Under the pieces are notes generated by a model. The model was not told where the DNA came from. It did no database searches and was given only the letters and a program-made list of their open reading frames with translations. This document shows positions 35,694-43,953 of a DNA stretch of 64,000 nucleotides, one piece after another; position 1 is the stretch's first letter; the number at the start of each line of letters is the position of its first letter. The translations under genes and the position numbers were made by a program. The stretch spans positions 62,001 to 126,000 of the forward strand of contig NZ_JAGQCU010000006.1 in the NCBI RefSeq assembly GCF_024346355.1. Reading direction: 5' to 3'. The DNA is from Cyanobium sp. ATX 6A2 (lineage in GTDB: Bacteria; Cyanobacteriota; Cyanobacteriia; PCC-6307; Cyanobiaceae).

Positions 35694-37493
35694 TCAGAGT
35701 GCCGCCAGACCCCGCTCCTGCAGGTCGGCCAACTGGGCGTAGAGGCCACCGGCAGCCCGCAGCTGGAGGTGGTTGCCCTGCTCGATCAGGCGGCCGCGGC
35801 GCAGCACCAGGATGCGGTCGGCGGCCTCCACGGTGGCCAGGCGGTGGGCGATCACCACGGCGGTGCGCTGCTGCAGCAAGCGCTCCAGATCCGCCTGCAG
35901 GGTGGCCTCGGTGGAGGGATCCATGAAGGCGGTGGCCTCATCCATCACCAGCACCGAGGGATCACGGATCGCCACCCGGGCCACCGCCAGCAGCTGGCGT
36001 TCGCCGGAGGAGAGGTTGGCCCCACGCTCGCGCAGCTCGGTGGCCAGGCCGTCGGGCAGCCGGGCCAGCAGGGGGGAGAGCCCCAGCTCGCTGCAGAGAC
36101 GGCGCAGGGCGTCGCTGGGGATGGCGGCGTCGAGGCGCAGGTTGTCGGCCACGGTGCCGCTGAACAGGAAGGTGTCCTGGAGCACCACCCCCAGGCGGCG
36201 GCGCAGGGTGTCGATCGGCAGCTCGCGGATGTCGACGCCATCGAGCAGGATCCGCCCCTGCTGGGGCTCATAGAGCCGGCAGAGCAGGCGGATCACCGTG
36301 GTCTTGCCGGAGCCGGTTGGACCCACCAGGGCCACGTGTTCCCCGGGGGCGATCCGGAAGCAGAGATCGGTGAGGATTGGCTCGTCGGGGCGATAGGAGA
36401 AGGACACGTTCTCGAAGATCACCTCGCCGGCACTGCGGCGCTCAGCGCCGGTGCGCAGGGCCAGGGCCGAGCGCTGCTCCCGGGGCAGGTCGTGGATCTC
36501 GATCGGCTGCTCCAGCAGCTCCCCGATCCGCTCCACCGCCGTCAGCCCCCCCTGGATCTGGGTGAAGCGCTCCGCCAACTGGCGCAGGGGATCGAACAGG
36601 CGCTGGGAGAAAAGGATGAAGGTAGTGAGCGTGCCCAGGCCGAGGGCACCGGCGGTGACCATGGTGCCCCCCAGGGCCAGCACGGCGGCCACCGCCACCA
36701 GGGCCACCCACTCGATGTAGGCGGAGATGGCGCTGTCGTAGAAGATCGTTCCGGTCACCGCCTTGCGGTAGCGGTCGGTGGTGTGAGCGAAGCGGGCGCT
36801 GTTCTCGGCTTCGCGGCGGAACATCTGCACCACCTCCAGCCCCTGGAGGTTCTCCTGCAGGTCGGCGTTGAGCTGACTGAGCTCCTCGCGGACCCGGTAG
36901 TTGGCCCGGCGGTAGCGCCGCTGCAGCCAGAGCATGCCCAGCACCACCGGCACCTGGGCGGCGAGCAGCAACAGGCCCAGACGCCACTCGATCAACAGCA
37001 TGGTGACGGCGATCACCGCCAGGGTCACCAGGTCGGCCAGCACCCCCACGGCGCCGCTGCCGAACACCTCGGCCAGGGCGTCCACGTCACTGGTGAGCCG
37101 GGTGAGCAACTTGCCCACCGGGGTGCGGTCGTGGAAGCGCAGCGACAGCGCCATGGCATGGGCGAACAGGTCGTCGCGGATGCGGGCGGTGAGCCGCTGA
37201 CCCACGGCCTGCACGTTGAAGGTCTGCACGCCCTGGAGGCCAAGACGCACCAGCACCGCCGCCAGCAGCGTCAGCACCAGCAGGCGCAGGGCAGCCGGCA
37301 CCGCCAGGCCCTGCAGCCAGGGCAGGGTGGGCTCCCCGCGCAGCACCGAGATCGCCTGGCCCACCAGCAGCGGCTGCACCGCCGCCGCCGCCGCCACCGG
37401 GATCAGCAGCAGCATGGTGAGCAGCAGACGCTTGCGGTCGCCGGCCACGTAGGGGAGCAGCCGCAGCAGGCGCTGGCGATCGAGGGTGGCCAT
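35694..37493 (-). CDS. ABC exporter half-transporter (permease-ATPase fusion)
   Basis: This 599-residue protein has six membrane helices in residues 1-320 and a C-terminal nucleotide-binding domain. That domain carries VALVGPTGSGKTTVIRLLCR (Walker A), GANLSSGERQLLAVARVAI (signature motif) and PSVLVMDEATAFMDPSTEA (Walker B). It resembles the MdlB/MsbA-like multidrug or lipid exporters that work as dimers. Its start overlaps the hisG stop (ATGA), an odd but tight coupling. The substrate is unknown. Confidence 0.92.
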   Translation of the reverse strand: MATLDRQRLLRLLPYVAGDRKRLLLTMLLLIPVAAAAAVQPLLVGQAISVLRGEPTLPWLQGLAVPAALRLLVLTLLAAVLVRLGLQGVQTFNVQAVGQRLTARIRDDLFAHAMALSLRFHDRTPVGKLLTRLTSDVDALAEVFGSGAVGVLADLVTLAVIAVTMLLIEWRLGLLLLAAQVPVVLGMLWLQRRYRRANYRVREELSQLNADLQENLQGLEVVQMFRREAENSARFAHTTDRYRKAVTGTIFYDSAISAYIEWVALVAVAAVLALGGTMVTAGALGLGTLTTFILFSQRLFDPLRQLAERFTQIQGGLTAVERIGELLEQPIEIHDLPREQRSALALRTGAERRSAGEVIFENVSFSYRPDEPILTDLCFRIAPGEHVALVGPTGSGKTTVIRLLCRLYEPQQGRILLDGVDIRELPIDTLRRRLGVVLQDTFLFSGTVADNLRLDAAIPSDALRRLCSELGLSPLLARLPDGLATELRERGANLSSGERQLLAVARVAIRDPSVLVMDEATAFMDPSTEATLQADLERLLQQRTAVVIAHRLATVEAADRILVLRRGRLIEQGNHLQLRAAGGLYAQLADLQERGLAAL

Positions 37494-38197
37494 CAGGCGC
37501 TCAGGGCCGCAGGCACGGCCCTTGAGGCGGCCGGGACGACACCGGCGGCGGCCACCCGATCAACGATCGCCTGCAGCCGGCCGTCGTCGAGGCGCAGGGC
37601 CAGGGGATGGGCCACCAGGCGGGCGGTGGAATGGAACAGGTCTTCGATGGCGATGAGTCCGTTCTCCTCCAGGGTGCGGCCGGTGGCCACCAGATCCACG
37701 ATCGCCTCGCTCATGCCGGTGATCGGCCCCAGCTCCACCGAGCCGGCCAGGTGGATCAGCTCCACCGGCAGGTCGAGGGCCTCGAAGAACGCCTCAGCGC
37801 AGCGGGTGAACTTGCTGGCGATGCGGCAGTGGGCAGGCAGGTCGGCGGCCCTGCGGTAGGGGCTGCTGGCCTTCACCGCCACACTCATGCGGCAGCCGCC
37901 GAAGCCCAGGTCAACGAGCTGGGCCACCGGCAGTTGGTGCTCGCGCAGCACGTCGTAGCCCACCACCCCCAGCTGGGCCTGGCCGTAGGCCACGTACACC
38001 GGCACATCGGCATTGCGCACCAGCAGAGCCCGGGCGCGGCCGCAACGGCTCGGCACCATCAGCTGACGGTTGTCGGGCTCGAGCACCGCCGCGAAATCGA
38101 GCCCGGCGGCGGCGAAACGTTGCACTGTGTGGCGAAGCAGGGCCCCTTTGGCCAGGGCCACGGTGATGGGGGCCGGAGCTGGAGCCGGTGCGCTCAT
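37493..38197 (-). CDS. hisG: ATP phosphoribosyltransferase, short form
   Basis: The 234-residue HisG_S protein catalyses the first step of histidine synthesis. It shows [20 protein letters not shown] near the N-terminus, [22 protein letters not shown] and the PRPP loop [20 protein letters not shown]. The short form needs a HisZ partner encoded elsewhere. It is translationally coupled to the downstream ABC exporter. Confidence 0.95.
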   Translation of the reverse strand: MSAPAPAPAPITVALAKGALLRHTVQRFAAAGLDFAAVLEPDNRQLMVPSRCGRARALLVRNADVPVYVAYGQAQLGVVGYDVLREHQLPVAQLVDLGFGGCRMSVAVKASSPYRRAADLPAHCRIASKFTRCAEAFFEALDLPVELIHLAGSVELGPITGMSEAIVDLVATGRTLEENGLIAIEDLFHSTARLVAHPLALRLDDGRLQAIVDRVAAAGVVPAASRAVPAALSA

Positions 38198-38249
38198 GCG
38201 GGGGCGGGAGCGGTGAACATGGAACTGGACCGCTGAGCGGACTGTAACG

Positions 38250-39011
38250 ATGAGAACGTCGCATCACGAGCCGCACCCCCGCCCACCACTGGCGGTGTGG
38301 CTGATCCCGGTGCTGCACGACAACTACGTGATGGTGCTGCAACGCGGCAACCGGGCCGCCGTGGTGGACCCTGCCGTGGCCGAGCCGGTGGTGGCCGCCC
38401 TTGAGGAGCGCCAGCTGGAGCTGGAGGCGATCCTGCACACCCACCACCACAGCGATCACATCGGCGGCGCCCCCGGGCTGCTCCGGCGCTGGCCCAAGGC
38501 GGCGGTGATCGCCGCGGCGGCCGATGGCGAGCGCATTCCCCTGCAGACCTGGGGCGTAGCCGGCGGCGAACACCTGGAGGTGCTGGGAGAGCCGGTGGAG
38601 GTGATCGACGTGCCCGGCCACACCCGCGCCCACATCGCCTACTGGCTCCCGCAGAGCGGCCATCTGTTCTGTGGCGACACGCTGTTCGTTGGGGGCTGCG
38701 GGCGGCTGTTCGAGGGCAGCCCGGCCCAGATGCACAGTTCCCTGCAGCGGCTGGGGGCCCTGCCGGAGAGCACCCGCGTGTGGTGCGCCCATGAATACAC
38801 GGAAGCCAACCTGCGCTGGGCGGCGGCGATCGCCCCGGAGGACGGGGCGATCGCCCGCCGGCTGAGCGCGGTGCTGGCTGAGCGGGCCGCCGGCCAGGCC
38901 ACCGTGCCCAGCAGCATCGGCCTGGAGCGGAGCACCAATCTGTTCATGCGGGCCGCCGATGCCGCCGAGCTGGCCCGGCTGTGCCACAGCAAGGACAACT
39001 GGCGGGCATAG
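38250..39011 (+). CDS. gloB: Hydroxyacylglutathione hydrolase (glyoxalase II)
   Basis: The 253-residue metallo-beta-lactamase-fold protein has the metal motif [16 protein letters not shown] near residue 66, [31 protein letters not shown] and the C-terminal [11 protein letters not shown] of GloB. It hydrolyses S-lactoylglutathione to D-lactate and glutathione. It is divergent from hisG (52 bp). Confidence 0.93.
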   Translation: MRTSHHEPHPRPPLAVWLIPVLHDNYVMVLQRGNRAAVVDPAVAEPVVAALEERQLELEAILHTHHHSDHIGGAPGLLRRWPKAAVIAAAADGERIPLQTWGVAGGEHLEVLGEPVEVIDVPGHTRAHIAYWLPQSGHLFCGDTLFVGGCGRLFEGSPAQMHSSLQRLGALPESTRVWCAHEYTEANLRWAAAIAPEDGAIARRLSAVLAERAAGQATVPSSIGLERSTNLFMRAADAAELARLCHSKDNWRA

Positions 39012-39045
39012 GCTCAGCCCAGCCAGCCACACACCGCTCCAGCCG

Positions 39046-39447
39046 ATGCCTGCAAGCTCAGGCCCCCGGGCCGTGAACACCACCGCTGCACCGGCGCCGG
39101 TGGGCCCCTACAACCAGGCCGTGAAGGCCGGCGGACTGGTGTTCTGCTCCGGCCAGATCGCCCTCGATCCCAGCACCGGCTTGATGGTGGGAGAAGGGGA
39201 TGTGGAGGCCGAAACCCGCCAGGTGCTCGACAATCTCGAGGCCGTGCTGGCGGAGGCGGGCGTGTCGGCAGCTCAGGTGGTGCGCACCACGGTGTTTCTC
39301 GTGGACCTGGCGGATTTCGCCAGGGTCAACGCGATCTACGCCGAGCGCTTCGGTGCGGGGGTGGCACCGGCCCGGGCCTGTGTGCAGGTGGCGGCCCTGC
39401 CGAAGGGGGCCCGGGTGGAGATCGACTGCATCGCCGTGGCGCCCTGA
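39046..39447 (+). CDS. RidA/YjgF-family enamine/imine deaminase
   Basis: The 133-residue protein has the RidA fingerprints APVGPYNQAVKAGGLVFCSG, ETRQVLDNLEAVLAEAGVSA, VVRTTVFLVDLADF and PARACVQVAALPKGARVEID. The Arg in PARAC matches the catalytic arginine that handles reactive enamine intermediates. It sits 34 bp after gloB; both detoxify reactive metabolites. Confidence 0.93.
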   Translation: MPASSGPRAVNTTAAPAPVGPYNQAVKAGGLVFCSGQIALDPSTGLMVGEGDVEAETRQVLDNLEAVLAEAGVSAAQVVRTTVFLVDLADFARVNAIYAERFGAGVAPARACVQVAALPKGARVEIDCIAVAP

Positions 39448-39450
39448 GCG

Positions 39451-39885
39451 CTACCAGGGCAGGGGCGCGTTGCCCTGAACAGCGTTGCAGCCCATCTGGG
39501 AGCCGAGCAGGGCACCGAGGGGAGTGGCCCACACCCGGTCGTTGCCCTTGGCGAGCACATAGCCGGCACCGCCGCCCATCAGGCCACCTACCAGACGGCC
39601 CTGGTTGCAGCGCCTGGCCCGTTCGTCCACGCCGTAGACCACGCGCTGGCCGCCATAGGCATTGATGGTGGGGTCGTCATAGATCACCCGCTGCTGGGGC
39701 ACGTAAACCGGCGCCTGGTGACGCACCGGCAGGCGCTGGTAACCGGGCTGCCAACCGCCGCCGAAGGCCTGGGCCTGGGCGGGCGCCAGGAGGCTGAGCA
39801 GCATCCCGGCGGCCAGAGCCACACGGGCGGCGGGCAGGCGCCGCCGCTGGCCAGTTTTCGCCTGCTTGGTGTTGAGGATGGTCAT
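39451..39885 (-). CDS. Secreted glycine-zipper protein
   Basis: The 144-residue protein has a signal peptide (RVALAAGMLLSLLAPAQAQA) and a C-terminal glycine-zipper stretch (GRLVGGLMGGGAGYVLAKG) like those of Rick17/2TM surface proteins. Two Cys are present in the mature part. It converges with ridA, 3 bp apart. A role in outer-membrane integrity is typical for such domains but unproved here. Confidence 0.75.
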   Translation of the reverse strand: MTILNTKQAKTGQRRRLPAARVALAAGMLLSLLAPAQAQAFGGGWQPGYQRLPVRHQAPVYVPQQRVIYDDPTINAYGGQRVVYGVDERARRCNQGRLVGGLMGGGAGYVLAKGNDRVWATPLGALLGSQMGCNAVQGNAPLPW

Positions 39886-40013
39886 GGTTCGAGCTGCGTG
39901 AGGAACGCCCCTCTGAGGGGGTGATCCAACACAAGCGAACCGGTGTGACAGAGCCATGACCGCTGGAGGCCAAAGGTCTTACCGAATCTTTCCGTCCGTA
40001 TGCTGGGCGCGAT

Positions 40014-40087
40014 CGGGGCGTGGCGCAGCTTGGTAGCGCGGGTGCTTTGGGAGCACTAGGTCGCAGGTTCGAATCCTGTCGCCCCGA
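40014..40087 (+). tRNA. tRNA-Pro (anticodon UGG)
   Basis: Acceptor stem CGGGGCG (40014-40020) pairs with CGCCCCG (40080-40086), followed by discriminator A. The D-arm contains GCGCAGCTTGGTAGCGC, the anticodon loop TTTGGGA reads UGG, and the T-arm is GCAGGTTCGAATCCTGT. CCA is not encoded. Everything to the right until about 58 kb is accessory, so this tRNA is a likely integration site. Confidence 0.95.
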
Positions 40088-40111
40088 CTGACTTCTCAGG
40101 GATTGGCCAAT

Positions 40112-40142
40112 CCGGTTCCGCGCAAAATCCGCGCAAAACCGG
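40112..40142 (+). repeat. 11-bp tandem repeat (TCCGCGCAAAA x2) framed by CCGGTT/AACCGG
   Basis: TCCGCGCAAAA occurs twice in tandem at 40117-40127 and 40128-40138. The pair is enclosed by the inverted repeat CCGGTT (40112-40117) and AACCGG (40137-40142). It begins 25 bp past the tRNA end. Recombinase arm-type sites often look like this, but no integrase is visible. Confidence 0.6.
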
Positions 40143-40148
40143 CCCAAT

Positions 40149-40213
40149 CGGAGGGCGTGCCCCCGCTGCGCGGGGTCGCCGCTTCCGCGGCTGGCTGGCC
40201 GCTCGGCCCTCCG
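40149..40213 (+). repeat. GC-rich nested hairpin, possible distant member of the leader-hairpin family
   Basis: CGGAGGGC (40149-40156) pairs with GCCCTCCG (40206-40213), and within it CCCCGC/GCGGGG (40161-40166, 40170-40175) forms an inner stem. The arms contain the GAGGGC / GCCCTC theme of the leaders at 40.85, 51.35 and 52.09 kb. It lies about 200 bp ahead of the DUF4326 gene. Confidence 0.4.
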
Positions 40214-40411
40214 GGCTGCGCCTTGCGCACCGCTCAAGCGGCTCACGCGACACCACCCCAGCGGAAGCACCTGCCGGCCGACCCGGCCTCTCCGGGCAGG
40301 GTCAGAGCAGCCGCGCCCCGCTGCGGATCGTTCTCCAGCTCATCCACCGGGGCCAGCCCTCAGCATCGCCACCACGGCGGCGGGGTCGGGCCGTTCCCCG
40401 GCGGAGGCGCC

Positions 40412-40735
40412 ATGGAGATCACGATCGGCAAGGCACGGCGCGGCCAGCCTTCTGATGCCCTGCCCGGCCAGGCCTATGTGGGCCGGCCCAGCCCGCTCGG
40501 CAATCCCTTCCAGCTCGGCCGCCATGGCAGCCGCGCTCAGGTGATTGCCCGCTATCGGCGCTGGCTCTGGCGCCGGCTGCAGGAGCCGGGCTCGATCCAG
40601 CGCCGCGAGCTGGAGCGGCTGCTGGGCCGGGCCCAGGCCGGCCGGCTGGAGCTGTTGTGCTGGTGCGCGCCGCTGCCCTGCCACGCCGAGGTGATTCGCT
40701 CCGCTCTCCACTGGCTCGCAGAGCAGCAGCGCTGA
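40412..40735 (+). CDS. DUF4326 protein
   Basis: The 107-residue protein contains the family core AYVGRPSPLGNPFQLGRHGS near residue 22 and LELLCWCAPLPCHAEVIRSA near the end, whose Cys and His may bind metal. DUF4326 proteins occur widely in phages, plasmids and mobile islands, with no known function. ATG 40412 follows GGCGGAGGCGCC. Confidence 0.82.
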   Translation: MEITIGKARRGQPSDALPGQAYVGRPSPLGNPFQLGRHGSRAQVIARYRRWLWRRLQEPGSIQRRELERLLGRAQAGRLELLCWCAPLPCHAEVIRSALHWLAEQQR

Positions 40736-40764
40736 GGCCCTGGCGGGCCATCGGCGGCCGCCGT

Positions 40765-40797
40765 ACTTGACGGGCACTTGACGGGCATTTGATCGCC
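40765..40797 (+). repeat. 11-bp tandem repeat (ACTTGACGGGC x2 plus a degenerate third)
   Basis: ACTTGACGGGC is found at 40765-40775 and 40776-40786, followed in phase by ATTTGATCGCC (40787-40797). The 11-bp period puts the sites on one face of the helix. It precedes the first leader hairpin and the ArdC-like gene, so an operator is possible; an iteron or recombinase site is an alternative. Confidence 0.6.
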
Positions 40798-40850
40798 CTG
40801 GCGGGCTCCCTGAGTCCTGGGGGTTGGGCGCGCAGGTTGCCTCAGTGTGC

Positions 40851-40914
40851 GCGGGGTGGCGCAAGGGCTGCGCAAGCGGCTCCGCTGCGCTCCACCGCCC
40901 TTGCGCTCACCCGC
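40851..40914 (+). promoter_or_regulatory. Leader hairpin 1, upstream of the ArdC-like gene
   Basis: The left arm GCGGGGTGGCGCAAGGGC (40851-40868) and right arm GCCCTTGCGCTCACCCGC (40897-40914) are near-perfect inverted repeats. The loop contains a second stem (GCGC-A-AGCGG / CCGCT-GCGC). It ends 33 bp before the ATG at 40948. Shared motifs with hairpins at 51.35, 52.09 and 57.19 kb include CAAGGGCTG and CCCTTG, and in three of the four a GGCGTCC box before the start. Confidence 0.75.
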
Positions 40915-40947
40915 GCGGTCACTTCGGCGTCCTTTGCGCCCTGTCCC

Positions 40948-41910
40948 ATGGCCGCATCCACCACCACCCGCCGCCGCAAGAAGTTCGATGGCCCCTCGCC
41001 CGAGGAGGCGATGGTGCGCGATCTGATCGAGCTCCTCGAGGCCGGTGTCACGCCCTGGCGCAAGCCCTGGGATTGCCACGGCGGTGGCGTCCACATCAAT
41101 TTCCTCACCGGCCGGGCCTATCGCGGCGGCAATCCGATCCTGCTGGAGCTGGGGATGGCCATGCGCGGTGCCTCCCTGCCCTTCTGGTGCGGCTTCGCCG
41201 ACGCCAGGAAGCTCGGCATCGTTCCCCGCAAGGGCACCAAGTCGGTGCGCATCCTCCGGCCCCAGCTGCACTCCCGCGAGGAGGAGAGCGAGGGCGGCGA
41301 GAAGGTGCTGCACAGCTGGGCCAGCTATCGCCCGGTGCCGGTGTTCAATGCCTGCGATCTGGAGGGCGAGGCGCTCGCGGGGCTGATCGCGGCCCGCATG
41401 CCCGAGGCCACAGAGCGGCCGGCCATCGAGCCGATCGCCACTGCCGAGCAGGTGCTGCAGGCCTGGCCCGTGCCGGTGGGCTGGGGCGGTGAGCGGGCCT
41501 GCTACAGCCCGAGCCTCGATGCCATCAAGCTCCCCGAGCGGCAGAGCTTCCACGGGGCCGCGGCGCTCTATGCCACCTGGGCCCACGAATGCATCCACTC
41601 CACCGGCCACGAGTCGCGGCTCAAGCGCGATCTCTCCGGCAGCTTCGGGTCCAGGCTCTATGCCCGCGAGGAGCTGGTGGCCGAGCTGGGCAGCGTGCTG
41701 ATCGGCCAGCGCCTGCAGATCGGCTGTGAGCTCAGCAATCACGCGGCCTATCTGGAGCACTGGATCGCCGCCCTGCGCGAGTCCCCCAGGGTGCTGCTGC
41801 AGGTGATCAGCGAGGCGCGGCGTGCGGTCGATCTGATCTGCCCAGAGGCGCCGGCCCCCGATCGGGAGCCCGAGGCCGCGGCGGCTGAGGCCGAGGCCAT
41901 CGCCGCCTGA
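40948..41910 (+). CDS. ArdC-like ssDNA-binding protein with zincin metallopeptidase domain
   Basis: The 320-residue protein has an N-terminal ArdC-type single-strand-binding domain (LIELLEAGVTPWRKPWDC, NFLTGRAYRGGNPILLELGM, VPRKGTKSVRILRP). Its C-terminal domain is zincin-like, with HECIHSTGHESRL as the metal site near residue 213 and EELVAELGSVLI supplying a further ligand. ArdC proteins of plasmids protect incoming single-stranded DNA and counter restriction. Its presence suggests the element moves or replicates through ssDNA, or defends itself; this is inference. Confidence 0.88.
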   Translation: MAASTTTRRRKKFDGPSPEEAMVRDLIELLEAGVTPWRKPWDCHGGGVHINFLTGRAYRGGNPILLELGMAMRGASLPFWCGFADARKLGIVPRKGTKSVRILRPQLHSREEESEGGEKVLHSWASYRPVPVFNACDLEGEALAGLIAARMPEATERPAIEPIATAEQVLQAWPVPVGWGGERACYSPSLDAIKLPERQSFHGAAALYATWAHECIHSTGHESRLKRDLSGSFGSRLYAREELVAELGSVLIGQRLQIGCELSNHAAYLEHWIAALRESPRVLLQVISEARRAVDLICPEAPAPDREPEAAAAEAEAIAA

Positions 41911-41982
41911 GGCCCAGGGCCCCGCAGGGGCGGGCCCGCCGGGAGCCCTGATCCCGGCCGTCACCACCACCACCCACTCCCC

Positions 41983-42177
41983 ATGGATCCAGAGCAGCTA
42001 CAGGCCATCGTCGATCAACTGCGCGGCGAGCTCGACCGCGAGCACGGCCAGGAGCCCGGATGGTCGGGGCCGATCACCAGCGCCTATCTGCGCAGCTACG
42101 GCACCCAGCCCCGCTCAGAGGAGCACAGGGAGCGGCGGGCCTACCAGGAAGCGCATTGGGAGCACGGCTGGTACTGA
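41983..42177 (+). CDS. Small acidic hypothetical protein
   Basis: A 64-residue protein (MDPEQLQAIVDQLRGELDRE...) rich in Glu, Arg and His, ending EAHWEHGWY. No known domain. It lies 72 bp after the ArdC-like gene, same strand, and converges on the structural operon 7 bp away. Confidence 0.55.
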   Translation: MDPEQLQAIVDQLRGELDREHGQEPGWSGPITSAYLRSYGTQPRSEEHRERRAYQEAHWEHGWY

Positions 42178-42184
42178 TCGCCCA

Positions 42185-42616
42185 TCAGCCGTGCCGCATT
42201 GCAGCTCGGCGCTCCAGCTCGCGCAGCTCCCGCCACGCACGCACCACGTCCGCTGATCGCCGGTCCAGGTTGTGGAGGGTGCGCGAGTGCGGCCGGCGAC
42301 CGCCGGCCTGCATGCGCTCCACCATGAAGGCCCAGTGCTCGCGCTGCGCGCGCAACCGGGCCAGCCGATGCCGCGCAGCCGTGAGCTGTGATCGCAGCTG
42401 CTGGCGCTCGCTGCGGCTGGCTGCAGCAGGGCGAGCTGGTGGCGGGGGAAGAGCAGGCGCTGGCCGCACCGACCGGGCCTGCCCGAGCAGGGCCCCGGGC
42501 TGCAGGGTCAGGCCGACCGCGACCATCAGCAGCGGCAGGAAGCCAAGCAGGACAAACAGCGCCAGCACCAGCCGGGCCAGATCCCTTGCCTGGGGCAGGG
42601 CGATCGAGCCCGGCAC
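42185..42616 (-). CDS. Small membrane-anchored coiled-coil protein
   Basis: The 143-residue protein has one N-terminal transmembrane helix (LARLVLALFVLLGFLPLLMV), a Pro-rich linker and a long Arg-rich helix (SERQQLRSQLTAARHRLARL). The architecture resembles phage inner-membrane spanins or anchored adaptors, without sequence support. It is the last gene of the minus-strand structural operon, directly after the 58-residue gene. Confidence 0.55.
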   Translation of the reverse strand: MPGSIALPQARDLARLVLALFVLLGFLPLLMVAVGLTLQPGALLGQARSVRPAPALPPPPARPAAASRSERQQLRSQLTAARHRLARLRAQREHWAFMVERMQAGGRRPHSRTLHNLDRRSADVVRAWRELRELERRAAMRHG

Positions 42617-42793
42617 TCAGTTGGGCTCCTCGATCACCTCCCAACCCCGCAGCCGGAACCAGGCCGCGATCGGTGCCGCCAGGTGCGGCGGCACATCGAA
42701 CAGCCGGTGGTCGGGCTGGGGCCAGAACGGGATCTCACCCGCAAGGGCGCCAAAGCGGCGCTCACAGCGCAGGCGCACCAGGCCGCAGCTCAT
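42617..42793 (-). CDS. Small hypothetical protein of the structural operon
   Basis: The 58-residue protein (MSCGLVRLRCERRFGALAGE...) starts at an ATG that overlaps the stop of the upstream fibre-like gene (ATGA) and ends 1 bp before the membrane protein gene. The C-terminal half, rich in aromatic and Pro residues, looks folded. No family recognised. Confidence 0.6.
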   Translation of the reverse strand: MSCGLVRLRCERRFGALAGEIPFWPQPDHRLFDVPPHLAAPIAAWFRLRGWEVIEEPN

Positions 42794-43953
42794 GCTCGCC
42801 TCGGCCACAGCACACCAGCGCCAGGGCGGCTGGAGCCCCCGCCGTCGCCGTCACCGCCGCCAGAGAGCAAGGGGCTCTGGCTCACCAGTGGATGGTTCAG
42901 GGCGCCGAACAGGCCGCGGCTGATGGGCGCCCACTCGCTCACCTCATCGATCGGGTTGGCGCCGCCGATGAAGTGCTCGACCATCGGCTCAGCCCTGAGC
43001 AGCTCTGCCGTGGAGGCCCAGGGCGTCCAGGGGAAGGTGGCCGCCCAGGTGCCAAAGCCGTCCAGCTGCTGCGGCTCGGGATCGGCCTCATAGAACAGCA
43101 TCGGATGATCCGTGCCCTGCTCATTGAGGACGTAGAACGTCACCCCCTGATCGCTGGTAATCAGGCAGGTGCTGAGGTTGAACAGGCGGCCGATCCACAG
43201 CGGCCCCTGGCAGACGATCACAGGTGAGAGCTGGAAGCGGTCGAACACACCATCGGCCGCGGGCGGGAAACACAGCAGCACCGGGTGGTTGATGTAGCGG
43301 CCGCGCTGGCCATAGCGCTGAGGGGTGTAATCACCGACCAGGGACTCGCCATTGCGCACCATGCCGCAGGCGAGGGTGCCGCCGCTGTCGCGCAGCATCA
43401 CCACCCAGCGCTGCGTCACCTGATCAAAGAACAGCACGATCACAGAACTGTTGACGAGGTGGTGGCGGAGCAGCAGGAACTCGGTGCCGGGGGTGGTGTC
43501 GAACGCCACCGACAAGGAGCCGTTGCCGTTGTCACCCGAATAGGAGCCGTAGCGGTAGCTCCAGGTCCGCATCCGGTAGGTCAGCAGGTTCGGCGCTGTG
43601 CCATAGCCACCGTTGCTGGCGTCGTCCAGGTAGTCGGCAGCAGGGCAGATGAACCAGCGCCCGTCAAGCGTGAACACCGCACCAGTGCCGCTGGGCATCG
43701 TGTGAACGCCAAAGACCGCTGGATCCTGCGGGTGGCCGAGGGACAGCACGATCCCGAAGGCGCCGGCCGCGGCGGAGCTGTCGTGATCGCGCAGCACCTG
43801 CAGCGGGTAGTCCTGCTGCACCGGGTTGCCCGCGATCGCAGCCACAAAGGCATGGACGGCATCAGTGACCCGGCGGCCGGTGGTGCCCGGCTCCGCCGAG
43901 AGCCATTCGTAGGTGCCGGGCCCGTAGTTGATGGCCCCCTCGCTGCGGGGCAT
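42790..43953 (-). CDS. Fibre-like virion protein paralogue 3 with SSRPGAGVLWPRR tail
   Basis: The 387-residue protein is paralogous to the preceding 418-residue gene: both contain (Q/I)VxRDHxSS, LGHPxxxxVFGxH, DxSNGGYG, and PGTEFLLL...VLFFDQVTQRW. It ends with a Gly/Asp-rich linker (SGGGDGDGGGSSRPGAGVL) and the tail WPRRA. Predicted mainly beta, with no domain I recognise. It is translationally coupled to the neighbours on both sides (ATGA overlaps). A role as tail-fibre, receptor-binding or capsid-surface protein is inferred from operon position. Confidence 0.65.
   Translation of the reverse strand: MPRSEGAINYGPGTYEWLSAEPGTTGRRVTDAVHAFVAAIAGNPVQQDYPLQVLRDHDSSAAAGAFGIVLSLGHPQDPAVFGVHTMPSGTGAVFTLDGRWFICPAADYLDDASNGGYGTAPNLLTYRMRTWSYRYGSYSGDNGNGSLSVAFDTTPGTEFLLLRHHLVNSSVIVLFFDQVTQRWVVMLRDSGGTLACGMVRNGESLVGDYTPQRYGQRGRYINHPVLLCFPPAADGVFDRFQLSPVIVCQGPLWIGRLFNLSTCLITSDQGVTFYVLNEQGTDHPMLFYEADPEPQQLDGFGTWAATFPWTPWASTAELLRAEPMVEHFIGGANPIDEVSEWAPISRGLFGALNHPLVSQSPLLSGGGDGDGGGSSRPGAGVLWPRRA

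Noticed and set aside
34986-37859. A very long plus-strand open frame (~957 codons) across the hydrolase and ABC exporter genes
   Set aside because: Low-complexity Gln/His/Gly/Ala sequence produced by reading GC-rich genes in the wrong frame; the ABC exporter on the other strand has all family motifs.
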